From a virus, in the IMG/VR virus record IMGVR_UViG_3300020183_000243, positions 1-35,486 of that record: a DNA stretch of 35,486 nt, one strand, 5' to 3'. The position numbers were made by a program, and so were the translations under genes. The notes below the pieces were generated by a model, which had not been told where the DNA came from, did not search any database, and saw only the letters and a program-made list of their open reading frames with translations. Of this stretch, positions 16,840-23,905 are shown piece after piece; position 1 is the first letter of the stretch; every line of letters begins with the position of its first letter.

Positions 16840-18084
16840 TTATAATGCGTTATCTCTGTTTTTGTCATAGTAGAACAAACCGTTGCTTGAATCGAAGTGC
16901 TTGTAATACGATCCGGTATCTACAGCGGTGTCATTTGGTGGTCTCAGGTTATATACCCCTTTTGTTCCACTTTCCACAAAATAAGCAAAACCTGGCATGT
17001 TGCTGTATTCCCTGCCTGGTAAGTAATTCGTTGGTGTGCCCTTTAAGATGCCGTCTTTGGTCAGGTTAGTCTTGATCTTAGTCAGTGTATCATTGATCTC
17101 CGAACACTTGGTGTTGACAAAAGCTAGTTCTTTGGTTGTGAGGGTTTTTGTCTTTGATACGAACTTCTCTAGATCAGCTACATCTTTTGTCACTTCACTA
17201 TAATCCAAGTCCATAGGAAATTTCCCTGTTCTAATTCCTGCGCGAGAACTATCAGTGCGTTCCGCATTTTTAATTTGTGTCCTCATGGCTTTGAATTGTT
17301 CTTTGAAACTGGTCCTCGAAGCAGCTGATATCGGTCCATTGATCTTGCCTAATTCATCGCAGAGCACTGTCCTGGTATCGATAGCATTATCGATAAAGCC
17401 GAGGGAGCTTAGATTTATAGGTTTTTTGAGGACCCTGGGTACTGGAAATGCAATGGGTAAGGAAGCAGGCACGCCAGGCACTGAATGATATCCAGTCGAG
17501 ATGCCACCAGTATGGCTTACGCTGTAGGTTGCGGCTTCACCAGGCATAGGGGCAACAAAAAAATCCCCCGCATCCCTTCTGATGGAAATAGGCCTACCGA
17601 CCTTACCCGCGGTGACTACTGGATCCGGTGGTGGTTTGGGTTTAGGCTGTCCGCCACCACCACCACCGCCGTTGTGTACCATTATTCCATCAGCGAAGAA
17701 AGAGTGATCATCTCGAACCGTGATGTCGTATATCATAGCCATGCCTTTGGCTTTCTTGGCTGAGATTTTTTTGGCTTCACCATCGATGCCCAGCACTGCT
17801 TCAGCATCAGGCGCGGACTTCCATTCACCTTTGGGAGTGCGGAAACGCTGGCTGCTGGCCACGATCATGATCTTGCCATCTATGGACACTTCTAGGATAT
17901 CACTAATGATCTCTTTCATAGTGCCCGTGACCTTACCTGGCCTTTGTGTCTTGGTATTATGATCGAAACTGACCACCCATTCACCTTCTTTGACCTTGGA
18001 TATGGGTTTTTGTTTTCCATCGACCATCATCACAGGCGTGTCTGCTGCGAATCCTGCCACCCAAAGCGTGTTTATCCTAGTCAT
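16840..18084 (-). CDS. Hint-domain protein with Gly/Pro linker and helical C-domain (first of two)
   Basis: Residues 8-138 form a Hint (hedgehog/intein) domain: FAADTPVMMVDGKQKPISKVKEGEW, then QRFRTPKGEW, then a C-terminal block with D126-H127 and the splice-end H137-N138. The first catalytic residue, normally Cys, is Gly11, and the block B His is Gln79, so full splicing is not expected. C-terminal cleavage at Asn138 is still conceivable. After it come seven glycines, a PKPKPPPDP linker and a mostly helical C-terminal half. A similar plan occurs in the gene at 18276-19622. GAGGG precedes ATG 18084. A tail or head surface protein is likely. Confidence 0.78.
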   Translation of the reverse strand: MTRINTLWVAGFAADTPVMMVDGKQKPISKVKEGEWVVSFDHNTKTQRPGKVTGTMKEIISDILEVSIDGKIMIVASSQRFRTPKGEWKSAPDAEAVLGIDGEAKKISAKKAKGMAMIYDITVRDDHSFFADGIMVHNGGGGGGGQPKPKPPPDPVVTAGKVGRPISIRRDAGDFFVAPMPGEAATYSVSHTGGISTGYHSVPGVPASLPIAFPVPRVLKKPINLSSLGFIDNAIDTRTVLCDELGKINGPISAASRTSFKEQFKAMRTQIKNAERTDSSRAGIRTGKFPMDLDYSEVTKDVADLEKFVSKTKTLTTKELAFVNTKCSEINDTLTKIKTNLTKDGILKGTPTNYLPGREYSNMPGFAYFVESGTKGVYNLRPPNDTAVDTGSYYKHFDSSNGLFYYDKNRDNAL

Positions 18085-18089
18085 CTATC

Positions 18090-18269
18090 TCATCCCTCTA
18101 ATTTAATCACCATGCTAAGTCCACCTTGGCCTGGTATTGGTCTCATGATCCTAAGGTCCTCGCCTTTCACGGTATGCACGCAGGTTTTGTTTTTACCTGT
18201 TACGCCGTTGGCTTTCGCCGTCCTCTGATCGATCTTCTTTGTATTTACTATAATGCTCGTGTTTGACAT
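18090..18269 (-). CDS. Small 59-residue protein between the two Hint-domain genes
   Basis: A reading frame from ATG 18269 to TGA 18090 fills the space between the two Hint-domain genes. The product begins MSNTSIIVNTKKIDQ, is basic, has one Cys, and ends SMVIKLEG. It starts six bases after the stop of the upstream gene, and its stop lies five bases before the next start. The tight fit and sensible codon content argue that it is real. No family or function is recognised. Confidence 0.55.
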   Translation of the reverse strand: MSNTSIIVNTKKIDQRTAKANGVTGKNKTCVHTVKGEDLRIMRPIPGQGGLSMVIKLEG

Positions 18270-18275
18270 GAATGT

Positions 18276-19622
18276 TCAAGTTTCCAATGCTTTTTGATCC
18301 GCTGGTCCTACTTTCTTCCATCCTTTCTTGGGCTGGAAAGCATACAAGAAACCCCTTACCACGCGGGTCTTGGTGAAACTAGTGCCGAGACCTCCTGATA
18401 TCGCAGGTGTGGTGGTGGAAACTGTCAGTTTCGCCGGGAGGGTGGTAACGAATGAATCAGCGGCGACCTTCACATATTGTGGGTTGACCACCGTGGTGGG
18501 CAGTTCGACTTTTGGAGGCTTGGGTAGACCGGGTATGCTGTATTCTAACGATGATTTTTTCCTGCCGATGTATTTCTCCAGGATCTCTTGGCTGCGATCA
18601 ACAAAACGTTTGATGTTCAAGCATGCACGCTTGATAGACTCGAGATTAATGGTCACTTCATTGACACTGGGCTCTGACCAACTCCTGCGTATGATGACCA
18701 ATGTGTTTGTTATATCTTCATGATAAGCCTCTAGCGTGCTTCGGTCTGCTTTTTTGAAAATCCCAGTCCTTTTTATGTGGCTTATTGCATCATCTGCTAG
18801 TTCTTTGGAATATTTGGTGTATTCGAACACAGCAGTCCTCACGGTGAAGAAACTCCTTCCCGCAAACGTAAGCTGTATGTCACAGATATAATCCATGGTT
18901 TCCTGCAGTGCTGTATAGGCAGCATAGGCCTGCGCCGTAAGATCAGGAGGTGGTGGTGGTGGCGGAGGCGGAGGATCTCTCCTTTCGAAGTAATCTTTAC
19001 CATTCCCTCCCCGTTGAGTATCATAACTATAAGCTGGCTGAGAGTCTGGTTTGCCCTGTCTATAGGCGCCAACCGTTGAGAATCCCACCCTACCAGCACC
19101 TGGTTCGAGTCCCGGGTTAGCAGTGGAGAATCCCACCCTACCACCAATGCCTACTTGTGCCGCTGTTCCCACGCTACCGGTTCTGACGTTACCAACACTG
19201 ACGTTATGCACCCTGAACCCATTGGCTACCAGGCTATGATTATCGTCTACTATGATGTCATAGATCTTGAAGTTGCCTTGGTTTACCTTGCTTACTGTAA
19301 AGTCCCTCGAATTACCTTCTGCATCGGTGATGTAAGCTGTCTCATGGGCGAATCGCCAATCCATACCAGGGGTAAGGAAAAGCTGACCTCTACCTACGAT
19401 GATAGCATCTTCTCCTGAGATAACTTCCATCACGTCCCTGCTGATATAATCGATGGTGTCGATGACTCGCTTGGGTTCTAGTGGACTGCGGGGTGAATGT
19501 GTATCGAAACTCATCACCCAATCACCGGGCCTTATCTTTTCTATGGGCTTGACGTTGCCATTAGCCATCAGCACCGCAGTGCTTTGGACAAAACCCACGC
19601 TCTTGTCATTGACCTTGCTCAT
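18276..19622 (-). CDS. Hint-domain protein with poly-Pro linker and helical C-domain (second of two)
   Basis: Residues 10-140 form a Hint domain: FVQSTAVLMANGNVKPIEKIRPGDW, then QLFLTP, then YDIIVDDNHS (H129) and the end H139-N140. As in the companion gene, the first catalytic position is Gly10 and the block B His is Gln80. A Gly/Ser-rich stretch with a repeated RVGFST segment follows, then ten prolines, then helical sequence rich in charged residues. The C-terminal ~100 residues are beta-like. ATG 19622 overlaps the upstream stop (ATGA), with GAGGAG nine bases before it. It is probably a virion protein and distant paralogue of the gene at 16840-18084. Confidence 0.78.
   Translation of the reverse strand: MSKVNDKSVGFVQSTAVLMANGNVKPIEKIRPGDWVMSFDTHSPRSPLEPKRVIDTIDYISRDVMEVISGEDAIIVGRGQLFLTPGMDWRFAHETAYITDAEGNSRDFTVSKVNQGNFKIYDIIVDDNHSLVANGFRVHNVSVGNVRTGSVGTAAQVGIGGRVGFSTANPGLEPGAGRVGFSTVGAYRQGKPDSQPAYSYDTQRGGNGKDYFERRDPPPPPPPPPPDLTAQAYAAYTALQETMDYICDIQLTFAGRSFFTVRTAVFEYTKYSKELADDAISHIKRTGIFKKADRSTLEAYHEDITNTLVIIRRSWSEPSVNEVTINLESIKRACLNIKRFVDRSQEILEKYIGRKKSSLEYSIPGLPKPPKVELPTTVVNPQYVKVAADSFVTTLPAKLTVSTTTPAISGGLGTSFTKTRVVRGFLYAFQPKKGWKKVGPADQKALET
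19078..19143 (-). repeat. 18-base direct repeat encoding RVGFST
   Basis: An identical 18-base string occurs at 19078-19095 and 19126-19143, 48 bases apart and in frame, giving two RVGFST segments in the linker of the Hint-domain protein. Confidence 0.8.
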
Positions 19623-20209
19623 CTAGCTGGGCTCCTCGGGGTCGGCATCTTGACTTGTGTGCTACCTACTGGGCTGGCCTTTCCTTGTGGCAATTCGTTG
19701 GTGGTCTGTGCCTTGAGAGCGTTGCCACCTGCTATCTTCATCTTAGGCATCTTGTCTAGTCCCTTGAGGAACTGTTTGTTATACTTGTCACCGAAGCCAT
19801 CTGTCTTGGTCTTGGGATACGGTGCGGTTAGCTGCACTTCATAGTCCTCATCTTCGGTCTTGACTTCTTGTTCGCGGTCAGCTTCATGGGGATCACCTTT
19901 GTTGTAGGCACGGATGTTATCCACAGGTATGCCCAATGCAGAATGCACGCATTCGATGATGTCACGTGGTGTGGCTGGGTAATTTATGACCAGCTCCATG
20001 ATGCTGATCTCTGAGTTGATGATGTTTGGGAAATCCTGTGGATGTTCTTGTATGGGAGTCCTCTTTGGCTTGCTTAGGCTCTCTATGCCATAGCGCTCGA
20101 AATGATCCTCGAGCTTGCCTACTTGCTCATTGGTTAGCTCACCAGCGACTTTTATCCTGAATGTGTAGGTCTTTTGCGATTCTATAAGGAATTCTTTGAA
20201 TGATCTCAT
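19619..20209 (-). CDS. Conserved phage protein with strong capsid-targeting-like N-terminus
   Basis: The 196-residue protein starts MRSFKEFLIES. Compared with the T4 capsid-targeting peptide MKTYQEFIAEA, this keeps a basic residue at position 2, an aromatic at 4, E-F at 6-7 and a hydrophobic-x-E/S site fitting the gp21 prohead protease rule. Next comes KTYTFRIKVAGELTNEQ, then an alpha/beta domain to about residue 105. The tail is rich in Lys, Thr and Pro. It is probably packaged inside the head. AAGGGG is eight bases before ATG 20209, and a GTAAATAG late-promoter-like string lies further upstream. Confidence 0.75.
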   Translation of the reverse strand: MRSFKEFLIESQKTYTFRIKVAGELTNEQVGKLEDHFERYGIESLSKPKRTPIQEHPQDFPNIINSEISIMELVINYPATPRDIIECVHSALGIPVDNIRAYNKGDPHEADREQEVKTEDEDYEVQLTAPYPKTKTDGFGDKYNKQFLKGLDKMPKMKIAGGNALKAQTTNELPQGKASPVGSTQVKMPTPRSPAR

Positions 20210-20240
20210 GGTTTTCCCCTTGTAAGCTATTTACCAAAGA

Positions 20241-20684
20241 TCAGCTTGCTGCACCTTTGATCATCTTGAGGAGCTCGTTGCGGTCTAAAACCCTAGCCTC
20301 AGCTTCCACGGTATCGTTGACAATATCTGTGCCCTTTTGCATCTCCAAACGCTGGCGTTTTAGTTCTAGATCGATGGCTTTGAGCTTCTTATCTAGCTTA
20401 GCGGTCTTGGCCATCACAGCATGCCCCAGCATCTTGCTGGCCGCATCGAAGATAGGTGCTGCAAAGCGTGATTCCACGTTCATGCCCAAGCTCATGAGAT
20501 CATCGAAGGCGTTGTTGGCTTTGCTAGCCAGTTCATCCATCTCTTGATCGCTGCTGCTTAGATCGGTGATCGCTGGCACTTTGCTGTCCAGCTCATCGAG
20601 GACCTGCATCTCTTGGGCTAGCTTCTCAGCGTCTCCTTGGGGCATGGGCGGCAGATCAAACACCGTTTCTAATTGCTTGGTCAT
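20241..20684 (-). CDS. 16: Probable small terminase subunit gp16
   Basis: Small terminase selects phage DNA and stimulates gp17. The 147-residue product is helical, with an acidic N-terminal third. A long helical segment follows, with FDDLMSLGMNVESRFAAPIFDAASKMLGHAVMA..LDKKLKAIDLELKRQRLEM, matching the central coiled-coil part of T4-like gp16 in size and pattern (N-M-x-x-x with a repeated helix). The frame opens at 20786, but only ATG 20684 avoids overlapping the gp4 gene. Adjacent to gp4 rather than gp17, unlike T4. The identification is moderately sure, as this family diverges quickly. Confidence 0.62.
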   Translation of the reverse strand: MTKQLETVFDLPPMPQGDAEKLAQEMQVLDELDSKVPAITDLSSSDQEMDELASKANNAFDDLMSLGMNVESRFAAPIFDAASKMLGHAVMAKTAKLDKKLKAIDLELKRQRLEMQKGTDIVNDTVEAEARVLDRNELLKMIKGAAS

Positions 20685-20692
20685 GCATCTAC

Positions 20693-21130
20693 TTAGCGCC
20701 TGCGTCCTTGGTGGAATATCTCCCTTTCCGTTATGACACGGAAAGTTATCTTCTGCCTGCTGCACCAAGCCTGCGCGGCCTGCCATTTGGCAGTGTTGAC
20801 CACCACGCTAAGCTTGTTTTGATTGTTCTTGCCCGCTGCCTCCATGGTGGTTTGGCTGGTTGGTTTGATTTCTACAACCTCAGCCCTGCGATTGCCATTC
20901 TTATCTTCGTACATCACGAAGAAGTCAGGCACATACACGCTTTGCTTGCCAGTTACTGGATTGCGATAAGGTATCTGCACCGCTTCGCTGGCCCACTGTA
21001 TTATATTGGGATGGTTGTCGCAAAAGGTCATGAAGCTCCATTCCCAGCTGCTCCTATACGTTGGATTCTTGGTTCCAACATACTTGCCTGGGTTTTTGGC
21101 TGTGAACTTGCCTTGTGCAAACCTATTCAA
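20693..21130 (-). CDS. 4: gp4-like head completion protein (PD-(D/E)xK nuclease fold)
   Basis: T4 gp4 (also called gp50/65-type head completion) finishes the filled head before the tail joins, and its N-terminal part resembles TnsA endonuclease. The 145-residue product has the family start (QGKFTAKNPGKYVG), YRSSWEW, HPNIIQWASE and a nuclease core VPDFF ... EVVEIKP, giving PD-(D/E)xK residues. The start is TTG 21130, supported by AGGA nine bases upstream and by the N-terminal match; no nearby ATG is in frame. It is followed by the gp16-like gene. Confidence 0.85.
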   Translation of the reverse strand: MNRFAQGKFTAKNPGKYVGTKNPTYRSSWEWSFMTFCDNHPNIIQWASEAVQIPYRNPVTGKQSVYVPDFFVMYEDKNGNRRAEVVEIKPTSQTTMEAAGKNNQNKLSVVVNTAKWQAAQAWCSRQKITFRVITEREIFHQGRRR

Positions 21131-21141
21131 AAAACTATTTC

Positions 21142-21966
21142 CTAATAACCGCTTCCCGATCCAGAACCACCGCTATAAGGACTCGGACTCGGACTCGGGC
21201 TTGGACTCGGGCTTGGACTCGGACTCGGGCTTGGACTCGGGCTTGGACTCGGACTAGGGCTCACGCTCGATATGATGTTTATCCTACCTTGCATCGATGA
21301 ATGAAACTGGCAATGGTAATATAAAACAGAAGGAGCCACATCAGGAACCGTGAATGATATTATACCAGCGCTGGCACCGTTGTTAGTGATGCCAATGTTG
21401 TATGCACTGGTCACGCCAGGTACAGCCGCTGTCTTGATCCAAAAAGGATGTCCTACGGCAAAAACATCGAACAAATAAGTTAATTTTTTGACTAATGTCA
21501 GGGTTGGATTGCTTCTGCCATTTATCAAATATGCACCTTGGCCGCTGTTCGTGATGACGAATGTGCCACCGGTAGCCACGACGCTAGGCGAATTGCTTTC
21601 TATGTTCCTGGTTACATATTCATTTGCCACTGGCGAAGCAGCATAACCTAGCTTGCTGGTAGGTCTTCGGTCGCTGTTTAGGAAAGATACTATGGCTGAC
21701 TTGAATGCAGAATCATCCTTTAACTTCTTGAAGTCATCTATGATGGACATGGGATCTATCCCCCTGTTTAGCGCTATGATCATGACGCTGGATGTCAGCG
21801 CTTCGGCGGCTGTCCTGTCGCCTTTGGTGCGCCTAAGGAAGAATGTCAATACCACATCATATACCGTTCCTGATACTGGAATGTTAGTCTTGTAATAGCC
21901 TTCAAATGACGAATTGATACTAGCGGTATTATTGCTGTTCTGTTGGGCTATTGGTAGACTAGACAT
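21142..21966 (-). CDS. Tail-associated protein with cupredoxin-like domain and Ser-Pro tail
   Basis: The N-terminal ~120 residues (YDVVLTFFLRRTKGDR..., IIALNRGIDPMSIIDDFKKL) look like a marine phage structural domain. Residues ~125-235 form a cupredoxin-like domain with a full set of possible copper ligands: H173 in GHPF, then C219, H222 and M225 in YYHCQFHSSMQG. Thereafter about 14 Ser-Pro repeats lead to a Gly/Ser end. Similar HCxxH...M domains recur in marine phage fibre proteins, from memory; metal binding is untested. ATG 21966 overlaps the previous stop, with AGGAG eight bases upstream. It may decorate the virion surface. Confidence 0.75.
   Translation of the reverse strand: MSSLPIAQQNSNNTASINSSFEGYYKTNIPVSGTVYDVVLTFFLRRTKGDRTAAEALTSSVMIIALNRGIDPMSIIDDFKKLKDDSAFKSAIVSFLNSDRRPTSKLGYAASPVANEYVTRNIESNSPSVVATGGTFVITNSGQGAYLINGRSNPTLTLVKKLTYLFDVFAVGHPFWIKTAAVPGVTSAYNIGITNNGASAGIISFTVPDVAPSVLYYHCQFHSSMQGRINIISSVSPSPSPSPSPSPSPSPSPSPSPSPSPSPYSGGSGSGSGY
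21179..21256 (-). repeat. Hexamer-based tandem repeat coding for Ser-Pro
   Basis: GGACTC/GGGCTT-type hexamers are repeated about 13 times in register with the reading frame, producing the Ser-Pro tail of the cupredoxin-like protein. The repeat count can vary by slippage. Confidence 0.85.
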
Positions 21967-23164
21967 AGGGCTTGCTCCTGGTCCTCGGATCAGTGCTGGG
22001 CAATGGAGGATAGCTATTTAAGAACAGCGTTGTTTCCGTAGCATTTAAACCGTCGGGTATTTTTGGATCTATCAACAAGCCAGTCGATATCTGGGCGTCT
22101 GCGTTGTATGATCCCACGGTGCTCTTGCCTGAGCTTGCTACCACCACACCATTGCTAGTTATGGCAGCCGATCTGTTCACCACGCCTTGCTTAATCTTGT
22201 TCGCGGTATTTAGATCCACCAACTCAGATTGATTGTTGAGCTCAACAGCAGTGGGGAAGCTGAACCTCTTGTTGCTTTGTAGTGAGTTGGCCGCCAAAGA
22301 CTTGATTTGTTTTACCTGGGATGTTTTAAGTTTTACACGGGGAATCGGCAAGGTATCAAAGTTGCTTAATGGTATTTGTTTCTTATTAGTGGTTAGGTTA
22401 GTCAATGTTTCATCAACTGCACTGCGTGTGCGTTGAAATTCGAGGTTTGATGGCTTCAGCTGGCTGAACTCATTGTCATAGAAGAAACTGCTGAGTCCGA
22501 ATCCAGGTATGGACTCAGTAGCACCTTCCGCATATATCACGTTCTCATATATGACCCTCATCTGCGCCTGCATAATCTTACCGCCTTCAGCGTAATCGTG
22601 CGTGTCGAAATCAAAGCTCTCTATCAGTGGATTCACCAGCGTGTATCTAGTATATACGTGGTTAGCCATGCTGTATATTTCGATCTGCTGCATGAATCTA
22701 CCATTGTTACCGTTATCTAAACCATACCTGGTGGCTAACCTGACAGAGCTATATGTGTCATCTATGTCATAGGCTTGCTTTTGGATGTTGCTGTCAGCAT
22801 AATAATATTGATTGTAGGCTAACCAAAAATCACGCACAGTATTCGCGCCATCATCATGGAAGACTATATTTAGGGGTTCATAGCTTATCTTCTTCTGTAT
22901 CACTTCTTTCTTATTGTATTTGTTTAACGTTTCCGCCTCGATATTGAACTTTGGCAAATCAGCGCTCTTCACCAGCACGCTAAGGGTGTTTGTCAATCCA
23001 CCAGCGAAAAAATCACCAGGTTTGTTATAGACTATGCGCACATGGAAAGTGAAACCTACTTTTGGTGCCAGGGTGTATCCAGGATCACTGGTGAACGTGC
23101 GTGCTGCATGCGCGAAATCGCGCAGCTTCACTTCTCCCTTGCCTCTGCCTGATGAAATACCCAT
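21959..23164 (-). CDS. Tail-tube-like structural protein of marine T4-like phages
   Basis: The 401-residue product carries LRDFAHAARTFTSDPGYTLAPKVGFTFHVRIVYN, AETLNKYNKKEVIQKKISYEPLNIVFHDDGANTVRDFW and a later FDFDTHDY segment, the hallmark of a conserved structural protein of cyanophages and their kin. The part beginning LNKYNKK...F.DD resembles tail-tube (gp19) folds, so it may be a tube-initiator or cap such as gp54/gp48, or a second tube protein. The C-terminal third is Asn/Ser-rich. A perfect TATAAATA lies seven bases before ATG 23164, so it has its own late promoter, after the terminator behind gp19. The exact T4 equivalent is not settled. Confidence 0.72.
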   Translation of the reverse strand: MGISSGRGKGEVKLRDFAHAARTFTSDPGYTLAPKVGFTFHVRIVYNKPGDFFAGGLTNTLSVLVKSADLPKFNIEAETLNKYNKKEVIQKKISYEPLNIVFHDDGANTVRDFWLAYNQYYYADSNIQKQAYDIDDTYSSVRLATRYGLDNGNNGRFMQQIEIYSMANHVYTRYTLVNPLIESFDFDTHDYAEGGKIMQAQMRVIYENVIYAEGATESIPGFGLSSFFYDNEFSQLKPSNLEFQRTRSAVDETLTNLTTNKKQIPLSNFDTLPIPRVKLKTSQVKQIKSLAANSLQSNKRFSFPTAVELNNQSELVDLNTANKIKQGVVNRSAAITSNGVVVASSGKSTVGSYNADAQISTGLLIDPKIPDGLNATETTLFLNSYPPLPSTDPRTRSKPYV

Positions 23165-23171
23165 CGTATAT

Positions 23172-23179
23172 TATTTATA
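23172..23179 (-). promoter_or_regulatory. Late promoter TATAAATA
   Basis: A perfect T4-type late-promoter octamer stands seven bases before ATG 23164, with no Shine-Dalgarno between. Transcription would start within a few bases of the start codon. Confidence 0.75.
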
Positions 23180-23182
23180 GCC

Positions 23183-23213
23183 AAAGAAAAAGCCCGGCTT
23201 TTGGCCGGGCTTT
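23183..23213 (-). terminator. Rho-independent terminator after gp19
   Basis: On the minus strand a GCCCGGC / GCCGGGC stem with a CAAAA loop is followed by TTTTTCTTT. It lies directly after the gp19 stop and just before the late promoter of the next gene, insulating the two units. The stem is symmetrical, but the U-rich run is better on the minus strand. Confidence 0.88.
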
Positions 23214-23230
23214 GTTAATGATTGCGCCTA

Positions 23231-23851
23231 TTAGCCTGTGGCTGTCACACCCGTTTGCCTTGGGACGTTTGGTGAACCGATTCCATCGCCCAATGGTGTT
23301 TGTAGCGCGTTGTCAAACCTTATGCCCAACTGGATGGTCACCGGCTCGCTGGCAGCGTAATTCAATTCGTTGTAGTTAACATCATGTAGGAAAGCACCGT
23401 ATAGTTCCCAAGTTTCAAGCACCTGCGGAGCATCAGCACCATTACCTCCATCAAGCAATTCGCAGCGAAGGGTAAATTTGTAATCGATGCCTGCAGAAGC
23501 TGAGCTTTGTTCGAAAAAATCAAACTGCTTCTGGAGCTGCTCTCCCACCAGCTTGCTAACAGTACCCAGCGCATCGTCCCTGATATTGAGTGTCGTATCT
23601 CCCCAGGAGTGCTTGCCAGCCAACTTGATCTTGCTGTTATAGACATCGATAGTCATTTCTTCGAACGAAACCTGTGGACGAGCGAAGTCTATGACTTGTT
23701 TGGTAAGCTCCGTCCTTGGCGTTGATATCCCAAAGTTCTCAAACAGCACCCTAAAACGATACTTGAGCTTTGGCATCAGCAATCCCTGGCTAGTAGCTGA
23801 TTGATCGCTAGCTACTGGCACAGTGAATCTTGTTAGTGTTGCGACTGCCAT
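23231..23851 (-). CDS. 19: gp19 tail tube protein
   Basis: gp19 polymerises as the inner tube of the contractile tail. The 206-residue product is close to T4 gp19 (163) with some extra loops. It starts MAVATLTRFTVPVASDQSATSQGLLMPKLKYRFRVLFE, contains PQVSFEEMTIDVYNSKIKLAGKHSW and YKFTLRCELLDGG, and ends with NYAASEPVTIQLGIRFDNAL, all typical of T4-like tube subunits. AGGAG lies before ATG 23851 and a late-promoter octamer 20 bases upstream. An intrinsic terminator follows. It sits next to the sheath gene, as expected. Confidence 0.9.
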   Translation of the reverse strand: MAVATLTRFTVPVASDQSATSQGLLMPKLKYRFRVLFENFGISTPRTELTKQVIDFARPQVSFEEMTIDVYNSKIKLAGKHSWGDTTLNIRDDALGTVSKLVGEQLQKQFDFFEQSSASAGIDYKFTLRCELLDGGNGADAPQVLETWELYGAFLHDVNYNELNYAASEPVTIQLGIRFDNALQTPLGDGIGSPNVPRQTGVTATG

Positions 23852-23871
23852 CTGTGTCTCCTGTTACCCTA

Positions 23872-23879
23872 TATTTATT
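23872..23879 (-). promoter_or_regulatory. Late-promoter octamer before gp19
   Basis: AATAAATA on the minus strand, 20 bases before ATG 23851, with AGGAG between. This is a conventional arrangement with a short leader. Confidence 0.65.
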
Positions 23880-23905
23880 TGCTACGACTCACCATTCGAT
23901 CCTAA

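Noticed and set aside
21179-21256. CRISPR-like or regulatory tandem repeat
   Set aside because: The units are six bases, in frame, and simply code for Ser-Pro; there are no spacers.
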